Shown here: positions 55,740-63,905 of the stretch, piece after piece
How the letters are laid out: each line of letters begins with the position of its first letter
Numbering within the stretch: the stretch's first letter is position 1
Origin: Phycisphaeraceae bacterium
GTDB lineage: Bacteria; Planctomycetota; Phycisphaerae; Phycisphaerales; UBA1924
Assembly: GCA_020639195.1 (NCBI GenBank)
Contig: JACKHB010000006.1
Location: 1-64,000 of the forward strand
Direction of reading: 5' to 3'
DNA length: 64,000 bases
Notes under the pieces: model-generated
The model's database searches: none
Told to the model about the DNA's origin: nothing
The model's input: only the letters and a program-made list of their open reading frames with translations
Program-made: the position numbers and the translations under genes

Positions 55740-56060
55740 CGGATCCTGATTTGGACGATCCACCTTGCCAAGCGAGACGGTCTTTGACCTGGTCTACTCA
55801 CAGCCACGTGATGAGGATGTCGCATTTTTCGATCAACATGTCCGACGGACGCGTCCCGCACGTCGGGCACCCGGAGATGCTGGCGCTTCTGCGGGGACTT
55901 GAGCGGACGGTGGTGCTGGCGGTGCCGGGAGAGGAGGCCGTGGAGTGATCGACCTGCTGCATGTCTCGTCGCTGACGATCGGCCAGAACGGAGAGGGCGG
56001 AAGAGGGCGGGGTAGTCGACGGCTTTGTGCGTTCTATGCGGGCCCCGCGAGGATTGCGCT
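55740..56060. other. Accessory spacer between mutase gene and endonuclease III-like gene
   Basis: A 320-base stretch with no intact gene. It contains the broken small reading frame described at 55811-55998. No terminal inverted repeats, transposase or integrase signature is visible. Confidence 0.5.
55811..55998 (+). pseudogene. Frameshifted small planctomycete-type protein
   Basis: From ATG 55811 the frame reads MSHFSINMSDGRVPHVGHPEML, then LRGLERTVVLAVPGEEAVE, and stops at 55948. The next frame, entered at GTG 55945, continues VIDLLHVSSLTIGQNG. Joined, the two parts resemble small (~70-90 residue) planctomycete proteins with a DGRxxxVxHPE core and a closing IDLLHVS segment. A one-base frameshift seems to have broken it. 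The family match is from memory of pattern, not a search. It lies just after repeat copy 1. Confidence 0.45.
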
Positions 56061-56822
56061 GTGGTCAGTCAGTCCACACTAGATGAGTTCAGGGAGTTGC
56101 TGATCTCAGCGCGCCGCCGTGAGCGCCGCAGGCTCCGCGCAGCCAATGAGAGTTTTTGGCCATGGATAGAAGCAACAGATCGCTTAAGCCAGCGCCGAGC
56201 CAACAAGTTCTTGTTCTACTGCCTGCTTGACTACCAGATGAGGTCCGGCACGGCACAGATGAACACATCGCGCTTCGTCAAACAACACGACGACCCTGCA
56301 GACTTGTGGGCAACTGTGTGTTCCTACTCGACACGGCGTTGGGCCTCCCTCGCTGCTCGGCCCGAAACGCGCCTCCATAGATTCGCAAAGGCTCACGAGA
56401 AGGTCCGGTATGTTGCTGAAGTCATTACGGCTGAGTTTGACGGTGATGCGAGACAGATATGGCAGGGGCGATCCGCCGATGCCGTCTTGCGCATCCTTCT
56501 TGACACGCTGACGATGGGGCCCCAGTTGGCACGAATGGCGGTACTTGGCTTACTAGAGTGTGGACACATCGACGGCGACTCGCTTCCAAAGGCCGATGTA
56601 CACGTTCGAAGAGTCCTCGGAAGAGTCGTGCGTGGCAAGGAGTTCTCGACGGCAGAGGTGGCTCAGGCTGACCGAACAATTCGAAGGGCCATGCCTGAGA
56701 AGGGTTGGCAGCTGGACCTGCCGCTGTACACACTCGGCCGGAGGCACTGTCTTGGCAGAGACCCCAAGTGCAGCGAGTGTCCGGCTCGCCGGCTATGTGC
56801 GTACAACCGAATGCGGCAGTGA
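56061..56822 (+). CDS. Endonuclease III-like DNA glycosylase-fold protein with iron-sulfur loop
   Basis: A 253-residue protein (GTG start at 56061, GAGG eight bases upstream; TTG at 56025 is an alternative). The helix-hairpin-helix region reads LTMGPQLARMAVLGLLECG (from ~150). The acid follows in LPKADVHVRRVLGRVVRG (Asp179), matching the VDTHVxRV segment of endonuclease III. Four cysteines near the C-terminus (230, 237, 240, 246) have the C-x6-C-x2-C-x5-C spacing of the 4Fe-4S loop. The position of the usual catalytic Lys is Gln (GPQLA), so it is not a standard lyase. GC content is lower than its neighbours. It is enclosed by the mutase repeat copies. Confidence 0.75.
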   Translation: MVSQSTLDEFRELLISARRRERRRLRAANESFWPWIEATDRLSQRRANKFLFYCLLDYQMRSGTAQMNTSRFVKQHDDPADLWATVCSYSTRRWASLAARPETRLHRFAKAHEKVRYVAEVITAEFDGDARQIWQGRSADAVLRILLDTLTMGPQLARMAVLGLLECGHIDGDSLPKADVHVRRVLGRVVRGKEFSTAEVAQADRTIRRAMPEKGWQLDLPLYTLGRRHCLGRDPKCSECPARRLCAYNRMRQ

Positions 56823-56847
56823 CATATGTAGACACCTCCTTGCAGGC

Positions 56848-57504
56848 TCAGCACCTTGGGATGCTCGATGCAGGAGTGGTTGCTGACGATGCCGGGGGTG
56901 GACGAGGCCGCTCTGCATCCGACCAACGTGATGCCGGCGCTGGTGGATGCGGCGCTGTGCCACTGCACGCTGGGCGAGATGACGCAGGCGATGGCGGACA
57001 TCTACGGGCGGTATTCCGGGGGGCCGGAGTGGTAGTCGATTCCTGCGGCTGGGGCGCTGGCGCGCCGGCGGCGGCACCATCTGGCGCCTGAGCCGAGTGC
57101 GCGGCGGGAGCATCCGGCGCACGGGCGGCGTGCGCGGCGTCGTTCTGCTCGGCGCTCGGCGGGTGGTTTTCGTCACGATCCGAGAGGCGGATGGCACGAG
57201 GGGGCCTGGGTCCGGATGGGCGCGGGGGGCTGGGCGCCTCGCCGAGGCGGGCGATGCGATAGAGGAGGTAGACGGCCTTGCGGCAGTTGGCGCGGGCGGT
57301 CTCGCGCAGGCGGGGCGTATCGGGTGAGGCCGGGGACTGTGGATGGGGTTCGGAGAGGGACTCGGGCTGGGGCCCGGTTTGGGCCTCGCGGTGGTAGGCG
57401 TGGATGAGGTCCATCAGAATCGGGACGGCCTGGGCGAGGTGGAGCGTGGCCAGGAGCCTGGCGTGCTGGGTGGCGGCGGGGAGGTTGGCCTCTGGAGCGA
57501 GCAT
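56848..57504 (-). CDS. Unrecognised protein with Pro/Ala-rich tail, reading antisense through repeat copy 2
   Basis: A 218-residue frame from ATG 57504. The first ~85 residues look genuine: ARLLATLHLAQAVPILMDLIHAYHREAQ and RETARANCRKAVYLLYRIARLG are helical. The rest is Pro/Ala/Ser-rich. From about codon 157 the frame is antisense to the mutase repeat copy, so its present C-terminus may have been created by the rearrangement and the original end lost. It overlaps the 3' end of the secretin-domain gene by about 90 bases. No function can be assigned. Confidence 0.4.
   Translation of the reverse strand: MLAPEANLPAATQHARLLATLHLAQAVPILMDLIHAYHREAQTGPQPESLSEPHPQSPASPDTPRLRETARANCRKAVYLLYRIARLGEAPSPPRPSGPRPPRAIRLSDRDENHPPSAEQNDAAHAARAPDAPAAHSAQAPDGAAAGAPAPQPQESTTTPAPRNTARRCPPSPASSRPACSGTAPHPPAPASRWSDAERPRPPPASSATTPASSIPRC
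56890..57035 (+). pseudogene. Second copy of the mutase gene 3' end (repeat copy 2)
   Basis: 143 of 146 bases are identical to 55594-55739, again ending exactly at the stop codon. Read in the mutase frame from a chance ATG at 56868 it gives a 55-residue peptide ending YSGGPEW, only a fragment of the enzyme and most likely not functional. Bases before and after differ from those around copy 1. Confidence 0.9.
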
Positions 57505-58289
57505 GAGAGGGTATTGTACGGCGATGTCGGCGCATCGTCAAGTCTTTGTTCGTATTTCTGGCGAATTCTCCGCCTCGCCCGCGCATCGCCCGAGGCGACC
57601 ACCTCGCCGGGCGTCTTGACGCCCGAGGCCACCTCCCGCTTGAGCGCGACCTGCATCGCCAGCGTCGCCATCGGCTGCCCGTCGAGGTGGCCCAGCTCGA
57701 TGCGCGTGGCCGAGACCTCCGGCGGAGCGGCGTCGAGGGCCGCCACGAATGCCAGGATCTCCACGACTCTGGGACGCAGGTCGCTGACCAGGATCGTCCG
57801 CTCGCGGCCCACGGCGGCCGTCTCGCCGCCGGGCCTACTCAGCAGCGGGCGGATGGCCTCGAGCACCGACGCGACATCGCGGTTGGCAATCGGCGCCAGC
57901 ACGCGCACGTACCCCGCCGGCGCGGAATCGATTGCATCCAGCGAGCGCTCGATCCGGGCCGTGCCCATAGCGTCCAGCAGGCGCACCACGCTCAGCGCCG
58001 GCGAGTCGCCGACGCGGATGGTGGTGAACCCCCGTGCGGCCAGCAGGCGGTTGGTCAGGGCCCAGAGCTGTTGGTCATCGACGTCGCCGCGGAGCGTGAC
58101 CGACTCGGTGAGGACCTTCGGTTGGTACTCGATGGCCGTGCCCAGCCGCTCGGCGCACAGGTCCACGAGGCGGGAGAGGGCAAGGTCGCCCGAGAGGCGG
58201 AGGGGCGACTCTTGCGCCAGGGTACATACCCCAGTCGTCGCGAGGATCGCGACGCGAAGGAGCCACGCACGCTCTTGGCTGGAGAGCAC
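57414..58289 (-). CDS. Secretin periplasmic-domain protein lacking the channel domain (GspD N-domains)
   Basis: Starting at GTG 58289, with AGGAGG six bases upstream, the 291-residue product has a signal peptide (LLRVAILATTGVCTLAQ). An N0-like domain (RLSGDLALSRLVDLCAERLGTAIEYQPKVLTESVTLRG) and N1-like ring-building repeats follow (YVRVLAPIANRDVASVLEAIRPLLSRPGGE, ILVSDLRPRVVEILAFVAALD). The outer-membrane channel domain of type II secretins is missing. The last ~55 residues are Ser/Pro-rich and probably out-of-frame or acquired. It may be a truncated secretin or an accessory periplasmic protein. Confidence 0.65.
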   Translation of the reverse strand: MLSSQERAWLLRVAILATTGVCTLAQESPLRLSGDLALSRLVDLCAERLGTAIEYQPKVLTESVTLRGDVDDQQLWALTNRLLAARGFTTIRVGDSPALSVVRLLDAMGTARIERSLDAIDSAPAGYVRVLAPIANRDVASVLEAIRPLLSRPGGETAAVGRERTILVSDLRPRVVEILAFVAALDAAPPEVSATRIELGHLDGQPMATLAMQVALKREVASGVKTPGEVVASGDARARRRIRQKYEQRLDDAPTSPYNTLSCSLQRPTSPPPPSTPGSWPRSTSPRPSRF

Positions 58290-58429
58290 AGGCTCCTCCT
58301 GCTCTACGGCGCAAACGCCAGACAAGCAACATGCGTTGCGGCTCAATGATCGCCCAAAACCTCACTCCAAGAAGCCAGGTCCATCGCGCCGCATCCCTCC
58401 GTTGTCGAGATTCCTTACTTGAAGCGCAT

Positions 58430-59002
58430 TCAAGATCCCTGGCCTAAGACCCGAGGATCTTCGGATAATTTGACATCAGGAAAATTGGGGTCAATTTCTC
58501 TCGTTTTCTGGATGTTGAGATTCCATGTCGCGAGTCTAATAAATACCACATCGTCCGCATTCCATCCGTTATCGACATCTTTCAAGTATTCCATCTTAAG
58601 GCGAAATACATACTGACCAAAGACCAATCCGATCCTTTCGCTGCTAGGAATGTTCGGGGTTACATGATCGACGTCATTTCTATCCGCAGATCGTACAGAT
58701 TTGATATGACTAGCACCTCCAGACAATCCTCGAATCTCAAGAAAGGCGTTCGCACTTGCCGTCGTGAACACGCTCGGGGGGAGCGTCTGTGCCACCGTTG
58801 TCGTTGCGGCCAAGTCCTCACCTCGAATCAATAACGTGACCATTACCGTGCGTTCGTTCTCAGAAACTTCGTCGAGCGACACAAACACCTGTGAGAATGC
58901 GGGCGACTTGACGCGAGTATCATCCAGCCTTCCTGGGGCGACAGCTCCAACAAGAAACAAGCCCATTGCAATGATGCTATTGTTGCGGAACTGCGATCCC
59001 AT
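58430..59002 (-). CDS. Low-GC exported protein, unknown function
   Basis: A 190-residue protein from ATG 59002, with AAGGA eight bases upstream (ATG at 59026 is the longer option). The N-terminus has a signal peptide (SIIAMGLFLVGAVAPG). The mature part is mixed alpha/beta (VMVTLLIRGEDLAATTTVAQTLPPSV, LVFGQYVFRLKMEYLKDVDNGWNADDVVFIRLATWNLN). I do not recognise it. AT content is clearly higher than in surrounding genes, and it sits downstream of an RHS fragment, both signs of horizontal origin. Confidence 0.65.
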   Translation of the reverse strand: MGSQFRNNSIIAMGLFLVGAVAPGRLDDTRVKSPAFSQVFVSLDEVSENERTVMVTLLIRGEDLAATTTVAQTLPPSVFTTASANAFLEIRGLSGGASHIKSVRSADRNDVDHVTPNIPSSERIGLVFGQYVFRLKMEYLKDVDNGWNADDVVFIRLATWNLNIQKTREIDPNFPDVKLSEDPRVLGQGS

Positions 59003-59079
59003 CTTTGCATTCCTTGTCTGGAACATCTACAATTTGCGGATTCTGTCTTGGATAGATATCGAGACATCGATCGCAGCAG

Positions 59080-59337
59080 TCAGGAGGCTCGCCAAGTGAC
59101 GCGCATGTGACCTCTCTGTTGGCCGTAGGGCTCGTGCCAGGCCCGCACCCGGCCCTCGCCGAGCCCGCGAGGCGCGCGGGCACGTGCCGCATCAGAGGCG
59201 CAAACGTCGGACCGCCAGTTCTGGACGTAGTAGATCCGCCGCTCGAGCGTGTCGTCGGCCGCGGCGTCCCAGGCCGCCACATGGTCGTCGCGCAGGATCA
59301 CCGAGTCAATATACGAGGAACCGCCCATCCCCAGCAA
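59080..59337 (-). pseudogene. RHS-repeat protein fragment
   Basis: The 85-residue frame contains SSYIDSVILRDDHVAAWDAAADDTLERRIYYVQNWRSDV, the pattern of the RHS/YD-repeat core (Y-D-x-x-L-R-D ... ERxYYxQxW). VRAWHEPYGQ follows, which resembles the YDxYG repeat. RHS proteins are very long, so this is a remnant; both ends have lost the rest. Segments in other frames suggest frameshifts. RHS cores normally deliver variable toxins. Confidence 0.6.
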
Positions 59338-59340
59338 CGG

Positions 59341-59811
59341 TCACGACGGCTTCATGAAGCTGAGGACCTTGCAGTGGTCGAGGAAGAAGCGATTGCCCAC
59401 GAAGGCCGGATTTGAACTCATCTCGAGGCGGTCGATGCGGCCGCGGATGCGCGCGAGGCCGCCCTTGGCGACGTTGCCGGGATCGGGGGTCTCGCAGACA
59501 ACGTGCAGTTCGCCGGGGACGGAGATGTGGCTCATGTTGAGGGTGATGAGGGTCATGGACCCGGACTTGCGGACGCTGAGGACCTCGCCCTCCCAGCCGC
59601 GTTCGGAGAGCCAGGCGTCCTGGTAGCCGCCGGCGGTGTCGGGGTCGTGCCGGGCCTCGCCGAGCAGGGCGTGGGGCGTGAAGACGGGCTCAAGGACGAG
59701 GGCCCCCGCGGGCGGGTCGGTGGAGACCGTGGAGGGATCGACGGTCGGGCCGGATTCCTCGCAGGCGGTCAGGCAGAGGGCGCAGAGGGCGGGCAGCAGA
59801 ATTCGACGCAT
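59341..59811 (-). CDS. Lipoprotein with OB-fold-like domain
   Basis: A 156-residue lipoprotein. The signal and lipobox are LLPALCALCLTAC, with Cys17 as the lipid site. The mature part is beta-rich (GWEGEVLSVRKSGSMTLITLNMSHISVPGELHVVCETPD, LARIRGRIDRLEMSSNPAFVGNRFFLDHCKVL). This is the layout of tRNA_anti-like OB folds found in small envelope lipoproteins, a fold inference. It follows the RHS fragment on the same strand. Confidence 0.7.
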   Translation of the reverse strand: MRRILLPALCALCLTACEESGPTVDPSTVSTDPPAGALVLEPVFTPHALLGEARHDPDTAGGYQDAWLSERGWEGEVLSVRKSGSMTLITLNMSHISVPGELHVVCETPDPGNVAKGGLARIRGRIDRLEMSSNPAFVGNRFFLDHCKVLSFMKPS

Positions 59812-60030
59812 GTGAGTTCCCCCCGGCGATGCCAGCGCGCGATAGAAGATCAGCAGGGGGTCGGGTTGTCAAGGGGAATGGTGGGAAGGAGGACAGGAAT
59901 GATCGGGAGAGTCCTGAGTGGGAAGTCCTGAGTCCGTGTCGCTCCAAGCCTGCGTGCCTCGTGTGAGGGGCGGCGGATCGCGGTATCGTGTGGCTTGGCG
60001 CGCGGGGTCGTGGCGCGGTGGGAGTCAGCG

Positions 60031-60492
60031 ATGGTCCGACGAGATGAGGACGGGTACTGGCTGGAGCACGAGCAGCCGCTCGCGATGCACCACGAGGAGG
60101 TGTTCGCGTGCCTGACGACCGATGGCGGGCTGATGCGGTGGTTCGCGGTGGCGGCGCGGATCGAGGCGCGGGCCGGGGGCCTGCTGGAACTGGGGTGGGA
60201 CCGGGCGTTTCGGAGCAAGTCCACGCTGGCGGTGCTGGAGTTCGATGCGGGCGGAAAGATCCGGTGGGACTGGTACGCGGGCAACGCGGATACGCACGCG
60301 CCGCTGGAGTGGCGGGTGGAGCCGGATGTGGAGCAGGGGAGTGTCGTGCGGCTGATCCAGGGACCGTTCCGGGCGGACACCGAGTCGCTGGTGGCGATGG
60401 CGGAAGAGGCCCAGTTCTGGACGTGGCAGTTGTGCAACATGAAGAGCGTGCTGGAGGCCAAGCACGACATGCGGAGGGTGCGGCCGCTGTAG
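60031..60492 (+). CDS. SRPBCC (AHSA1/START-fold) protein
   Basis: A 153-residue protein starting at ATG 60031 with GGGAG upstream; TTG at 59995 would add 12 residues. EHEQPLAMHHEEVFACLTTDGGLMRWFAV and a final helix (MAEEAQFWTWQLCNMKSVLEAKHDM) are typical of the SRPBCC ligand-binding fold, which has a hydrophobic pocket under a C-terminal helix. The ligand is unknown. It converges on ahcY across a shared hairpin. Confidence 0.75.
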   Translation: MVRRDEDGYWLEHEQPLAMHHEEVFACLTTDGGLMRWFAVAARIEARAGGLLELGWDRAFRSKSTLAVLEFDAGGKIRWDWYAGNADTHAPLEWRVEPDVEQGSVVRLIQGPFRADTESLVAMAEEAQFWTWQLCNMKSVLEAKHDMRRVRPL

Positions 60493-60525
60493 AACAAAAG
60501 CATGCCCGGGCGGACCCGGGCATGC
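60493..60525 (-). terminator. Rho-independent terminator of ahcY
   Basis: A perfect 11-base stem GCATGCCCGGG/CCCGGGCATGC with a four-base loop, followed on the minus strand by TTTTGTT. It lies 29 bases past the ahcY stop and may also end the convergent SRPBCC transcript. Confidence 0.9.
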
Positions 60526-60553
60526 GAGACTGCGGCGGAGTGGCGCTGCGGGA

Positions 60554-62071
<1,518 letters not shown>

Positions 62072-62130
62072 GTCGTTCCTTCCGTTCGGGTGAATCGACG
62101 GGGCGGCGCGTGGACCGGCCCGCCCGGGGT

Positions 62131-63087
62131 TCATGGCGCGAGGCGCGCGGTGGCGACGAAGAGGCCCGGGCCCTTGCCCTCGGGATCGCTTGGCATCTCG
62201 CGGACGCGGACGCTGGCGAACCCGGCCTCCTTGAACAGCGATTGCATCTGGTTCTGGGCGAAGCCGAGGTGGCGGTGGCCCAGGGAGAGGCGGAACTCGG
62301 TGCGGTGGTGCTCGACCATGTCGACGATGAGGGCGACGCCCCCGCCTCGATAGGTGCGAAGGACCCGACGCATCTCGCGCAACGCGCGGCCGGGTTCTTC
62401 GAGGTGGTGGAGCACGAGCAGGCAGATGGTGGCGTCGACGCTGGCGTCGGGCAGGGGAAGGCTTTCGAGCGAGCCCTCGCGGTACTCGATGTTGGAGAGG
62501 TCGGAAAGGCGGCGGCGGGCGGCGCCGAGCATGGCGTCGGACTGGTCCACGGCGACGACCTGGCCCACGTAGGGGGCGATCTGCTCGGCGGCGTTGCCGG
62601 TGCCGCAGCCGAGATCGGCGACAGTCCAGTCGGCCGGGACGAGGCTCAGCAGGGCCTCGGCGGTGAAGCGGGAGCCGAAGAGGCCTCGGCGAAGTTCGTC
62701 CCACTCGCCGGCCATGCGCCCGAAGAAGGCGAGGCTGTCGGCTCGGCGCTCCATGAGAACGCCCGAGAGCCGGCGCCGGTCTTCTTCGAACCCTTCGAGC
62801 GAGTTGACCTGAGGCCGAACAGTGACCCAGAGCGCGCGGGACTCGGCGTCGAGTTCGTCCAACAGGAGGCGGTAGTACGAGGCGGTTCCGACGGAGCGGC
62901 GCACGAGCCATCCGCCTTCGGAGAGCATCTTGAGGTGGCGGCTGACGGTTGATTGGGGTGACTGGACGACGCTGGCAACTTCGCCGACGGACAGTTCTTC
63001 CAACTCCAAGATTGCGAGGAGACGAAGACGGATCGGCTCATTGAGATCGGCCAATCGTTCGGAAACAGTTCGTTGGAGAGACGGCAT
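62131..63087 (-). CDS. ArsR-family regulator fused to a SAM-binding methyltransferase domain (SahR-like)
   Basis: A 318-residue two-domain protein. Residues ~1-90 form an ArsR winged helix (LRLLAILELEELSVGEVASVVQSPQSTVSRHLKMLSEGGWLVRR). Residues ~135-315 are a class I methyltransferase domain (VADLGCGTGNAAEQIAPYV, VVAVDQSDAML, ICLLVLHHLEEPGRALREM). ATG at 63087 has AAAGGA upstream; ATG at 63093 is the alternative. ArsR-type regulators next to ahcY include SahR, which senses S-adenosylhomocysteine in proteobacteria. This arrangement supports an SAH/SAM-responsive role here, still an inference. Confidence 0.85.
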   Translation of the reverse strand: MPSLQRTVSERLADLNEPIRLRLLAILELEELSVGEVASVVQSPQSTVSRHLKMLSEGGWLVRRSVGTASYYRLLLDELDAESRALWVTVRPQVNSLEGFEEDRRRLSGVLMERRADSLAFFGRMAGEWDELRRGLFGSRFTAEALLSLVPADWTVADLGCGTGNAAEQIAPYVGQVVAVDQSDAMLGAARRRLSDLSNIEYREGSLESLPLPDASVDATICLLVLHHLEEPGRALREMRRVLRTYRGGGVALIVDMVEHHRTEFRLSLGHRHLGFAQNQMQSLFKEAGFASVRVREMPSDPEGKGPGLFVATARLAP

Positions 63088-63123
63088 ATTCATCCTTTGA
63101 TCCGGATTGATCGTAGGATGAAT
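63088..63123 (-). promoter_or_regulatory. Inverted repeat operator candidate
   Basis: ATTCATCCT (63088-63096) pairs with AGGATGAAT (63115-63123). Inside lies the perfect palindrome ATCCGGAT (63100-63107) flanked by GATCAA repeats. The arms cover the -10 element and the ribosome site of the ArsR-methyltransferase gene, as expected for autoregulation. Confidence 0.65.
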
Positions 63124-63137
63124 CAGGAATGGGTCAA
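63110..63137 (-). promoter_or_regulatory. Sigma-70-type promoter of the regulator-ahcY unit
   Basis: On the minus strand TTGACC (63137-63132) and TACGAT (63115-63110) are 16 bases apart, a good vegetative promoter match. The leader would be only about 15-20 bases, with the inverted repeat across it. The -35 overlaps the stop of the upstream TPR lipoprotein gene. Confidence 0.6.
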
Positions 63138-63808
63138 GGGCCTTCGACGTCCGGCTGAAGAGCGAAGCTCGGGCCCGGGACGTGGCCGAGTTCGCGGATG
63201 CGGGCGGGGGCTTCGGCGGGGATCGGTTCGAACGAGAGGGCCATCCGAAGGTACGAGAGCTCGCGCTCGGTATCGCCCGCGCGGCGGTAGACATCGGCCA
63301 AGCCCAGGATGGGCGCGGGATCCTGGCCGTCGGACAGGCGATAGGCCTGGTTGTACGCGTCGGTCGCGTCCTCGAGGGCGCCAGCCCTGGCGGAGATGCG
63401 GCCGAGGCGGAGGTAGTCTTCGGCGGTTCCACCGCTGGCGGCCTCGGCCCGCAGCGTCGTGAAGAGTTCCTTGGGCCGGCCCGCGGCGTAGAGCGCATCG
63501 GCGAGTCGATCCATGGTCTCGCCGTCGCTGGGATTGAGCCGGTGCGCGACCATGAGCTCCTCGCTGGCACCGACATCGTCGTCCATGGCCGTCAGGGTTC
63601 TGGCGATGTCGAGGCGATTCTTCCAGTTCTGGGGCTGGACGACTCGGATCTCGGTGTATCGCTTGAGCGCGAGGGGGTAGTCGCCCTGTGCGTAGGCCCG
63701 GTTTCCGAGTTGACGCAGGTCAGAGACGAGGCGCTCGTCCTTCTTCATGCAGCCGCAGAGGGCGAGAGACGACGCGCACACCACCACGGCACAGCGAATT
63801 CGATTCAT
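63134..63808 (-). CDS. Lipoprotein with tetratricopeptide repeats
   Basis: A 224-residue lipoprotein. The signal MNRIRCAVVVCASSLALCGC ends in an LCGC lipobox (Cys20). At least four TPR-like helix pairs follow: LRQLGNRAYAQGDYPLALKRYTEIRVVQPQ, NRLDIARTLTAMDDDVGASEELMVAHRLNPSD, DYLRLGRISARAGALEDATDAYNQAYRLS and ILGLADVYRRAGDTERELSYLRMALSFEP. It is probably an envelope adaptor. The start at 63808 fits the signal peptide. Confidence 0.85.
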   Translation of the reverse strand: MNRIRCAVVVCASSLALCGCMKKDERLVSDLRQLGNRAYAQGDYPLALKRYTEIRVVQPQNWKNRLDIARTLTAMDDDVGASEELMVAHRLNPSDGETMDRLADALYAAGRPKELFTTLRAEAASGGTAEDYLRLGRISARAGALEDATDAYNQAYRLSDGQDPAPILGLADVYRRAGDTERELSYLRMALSFEPIPAEAPARIRELGHVPGPSFALQPDVEGP

Positions 63809-63905
63809 CGGTTCGACTCCATTCTCACCGAGCGGGCCGGGCCCGCCGAATCGGGCATGGTACCCTCGCGGTGCGCGGAACGTGGCGAGGTGTGGAGCCT
63901 GTCGG

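Noticed and set aside
52647..55763. Very long minus-strand frame through the mutase and ThrE region
   Set aside because: Arg/Pro/His-rich shadow of two well supported genes, caused by high GC.
55740..56889. Type of transposon bounded by inverted repeats
   Set aside because: No inverted terminal repeats or transposase frame could be found; only the long direct repeat of the mutase end.
56868..57035. A 55-residue gene from ATG 56868 ending in the mutase C-terminus
   Set aside because: Apart from seven leading residues it is only the copied gene end; no ribosome site is evident.
62072..62130. SAH riboswitch before ahcY
   Set aside because: The gap is only 59 bases within an operon and I see no pseudoknot; regulation more likely acts at the upstream promoter.
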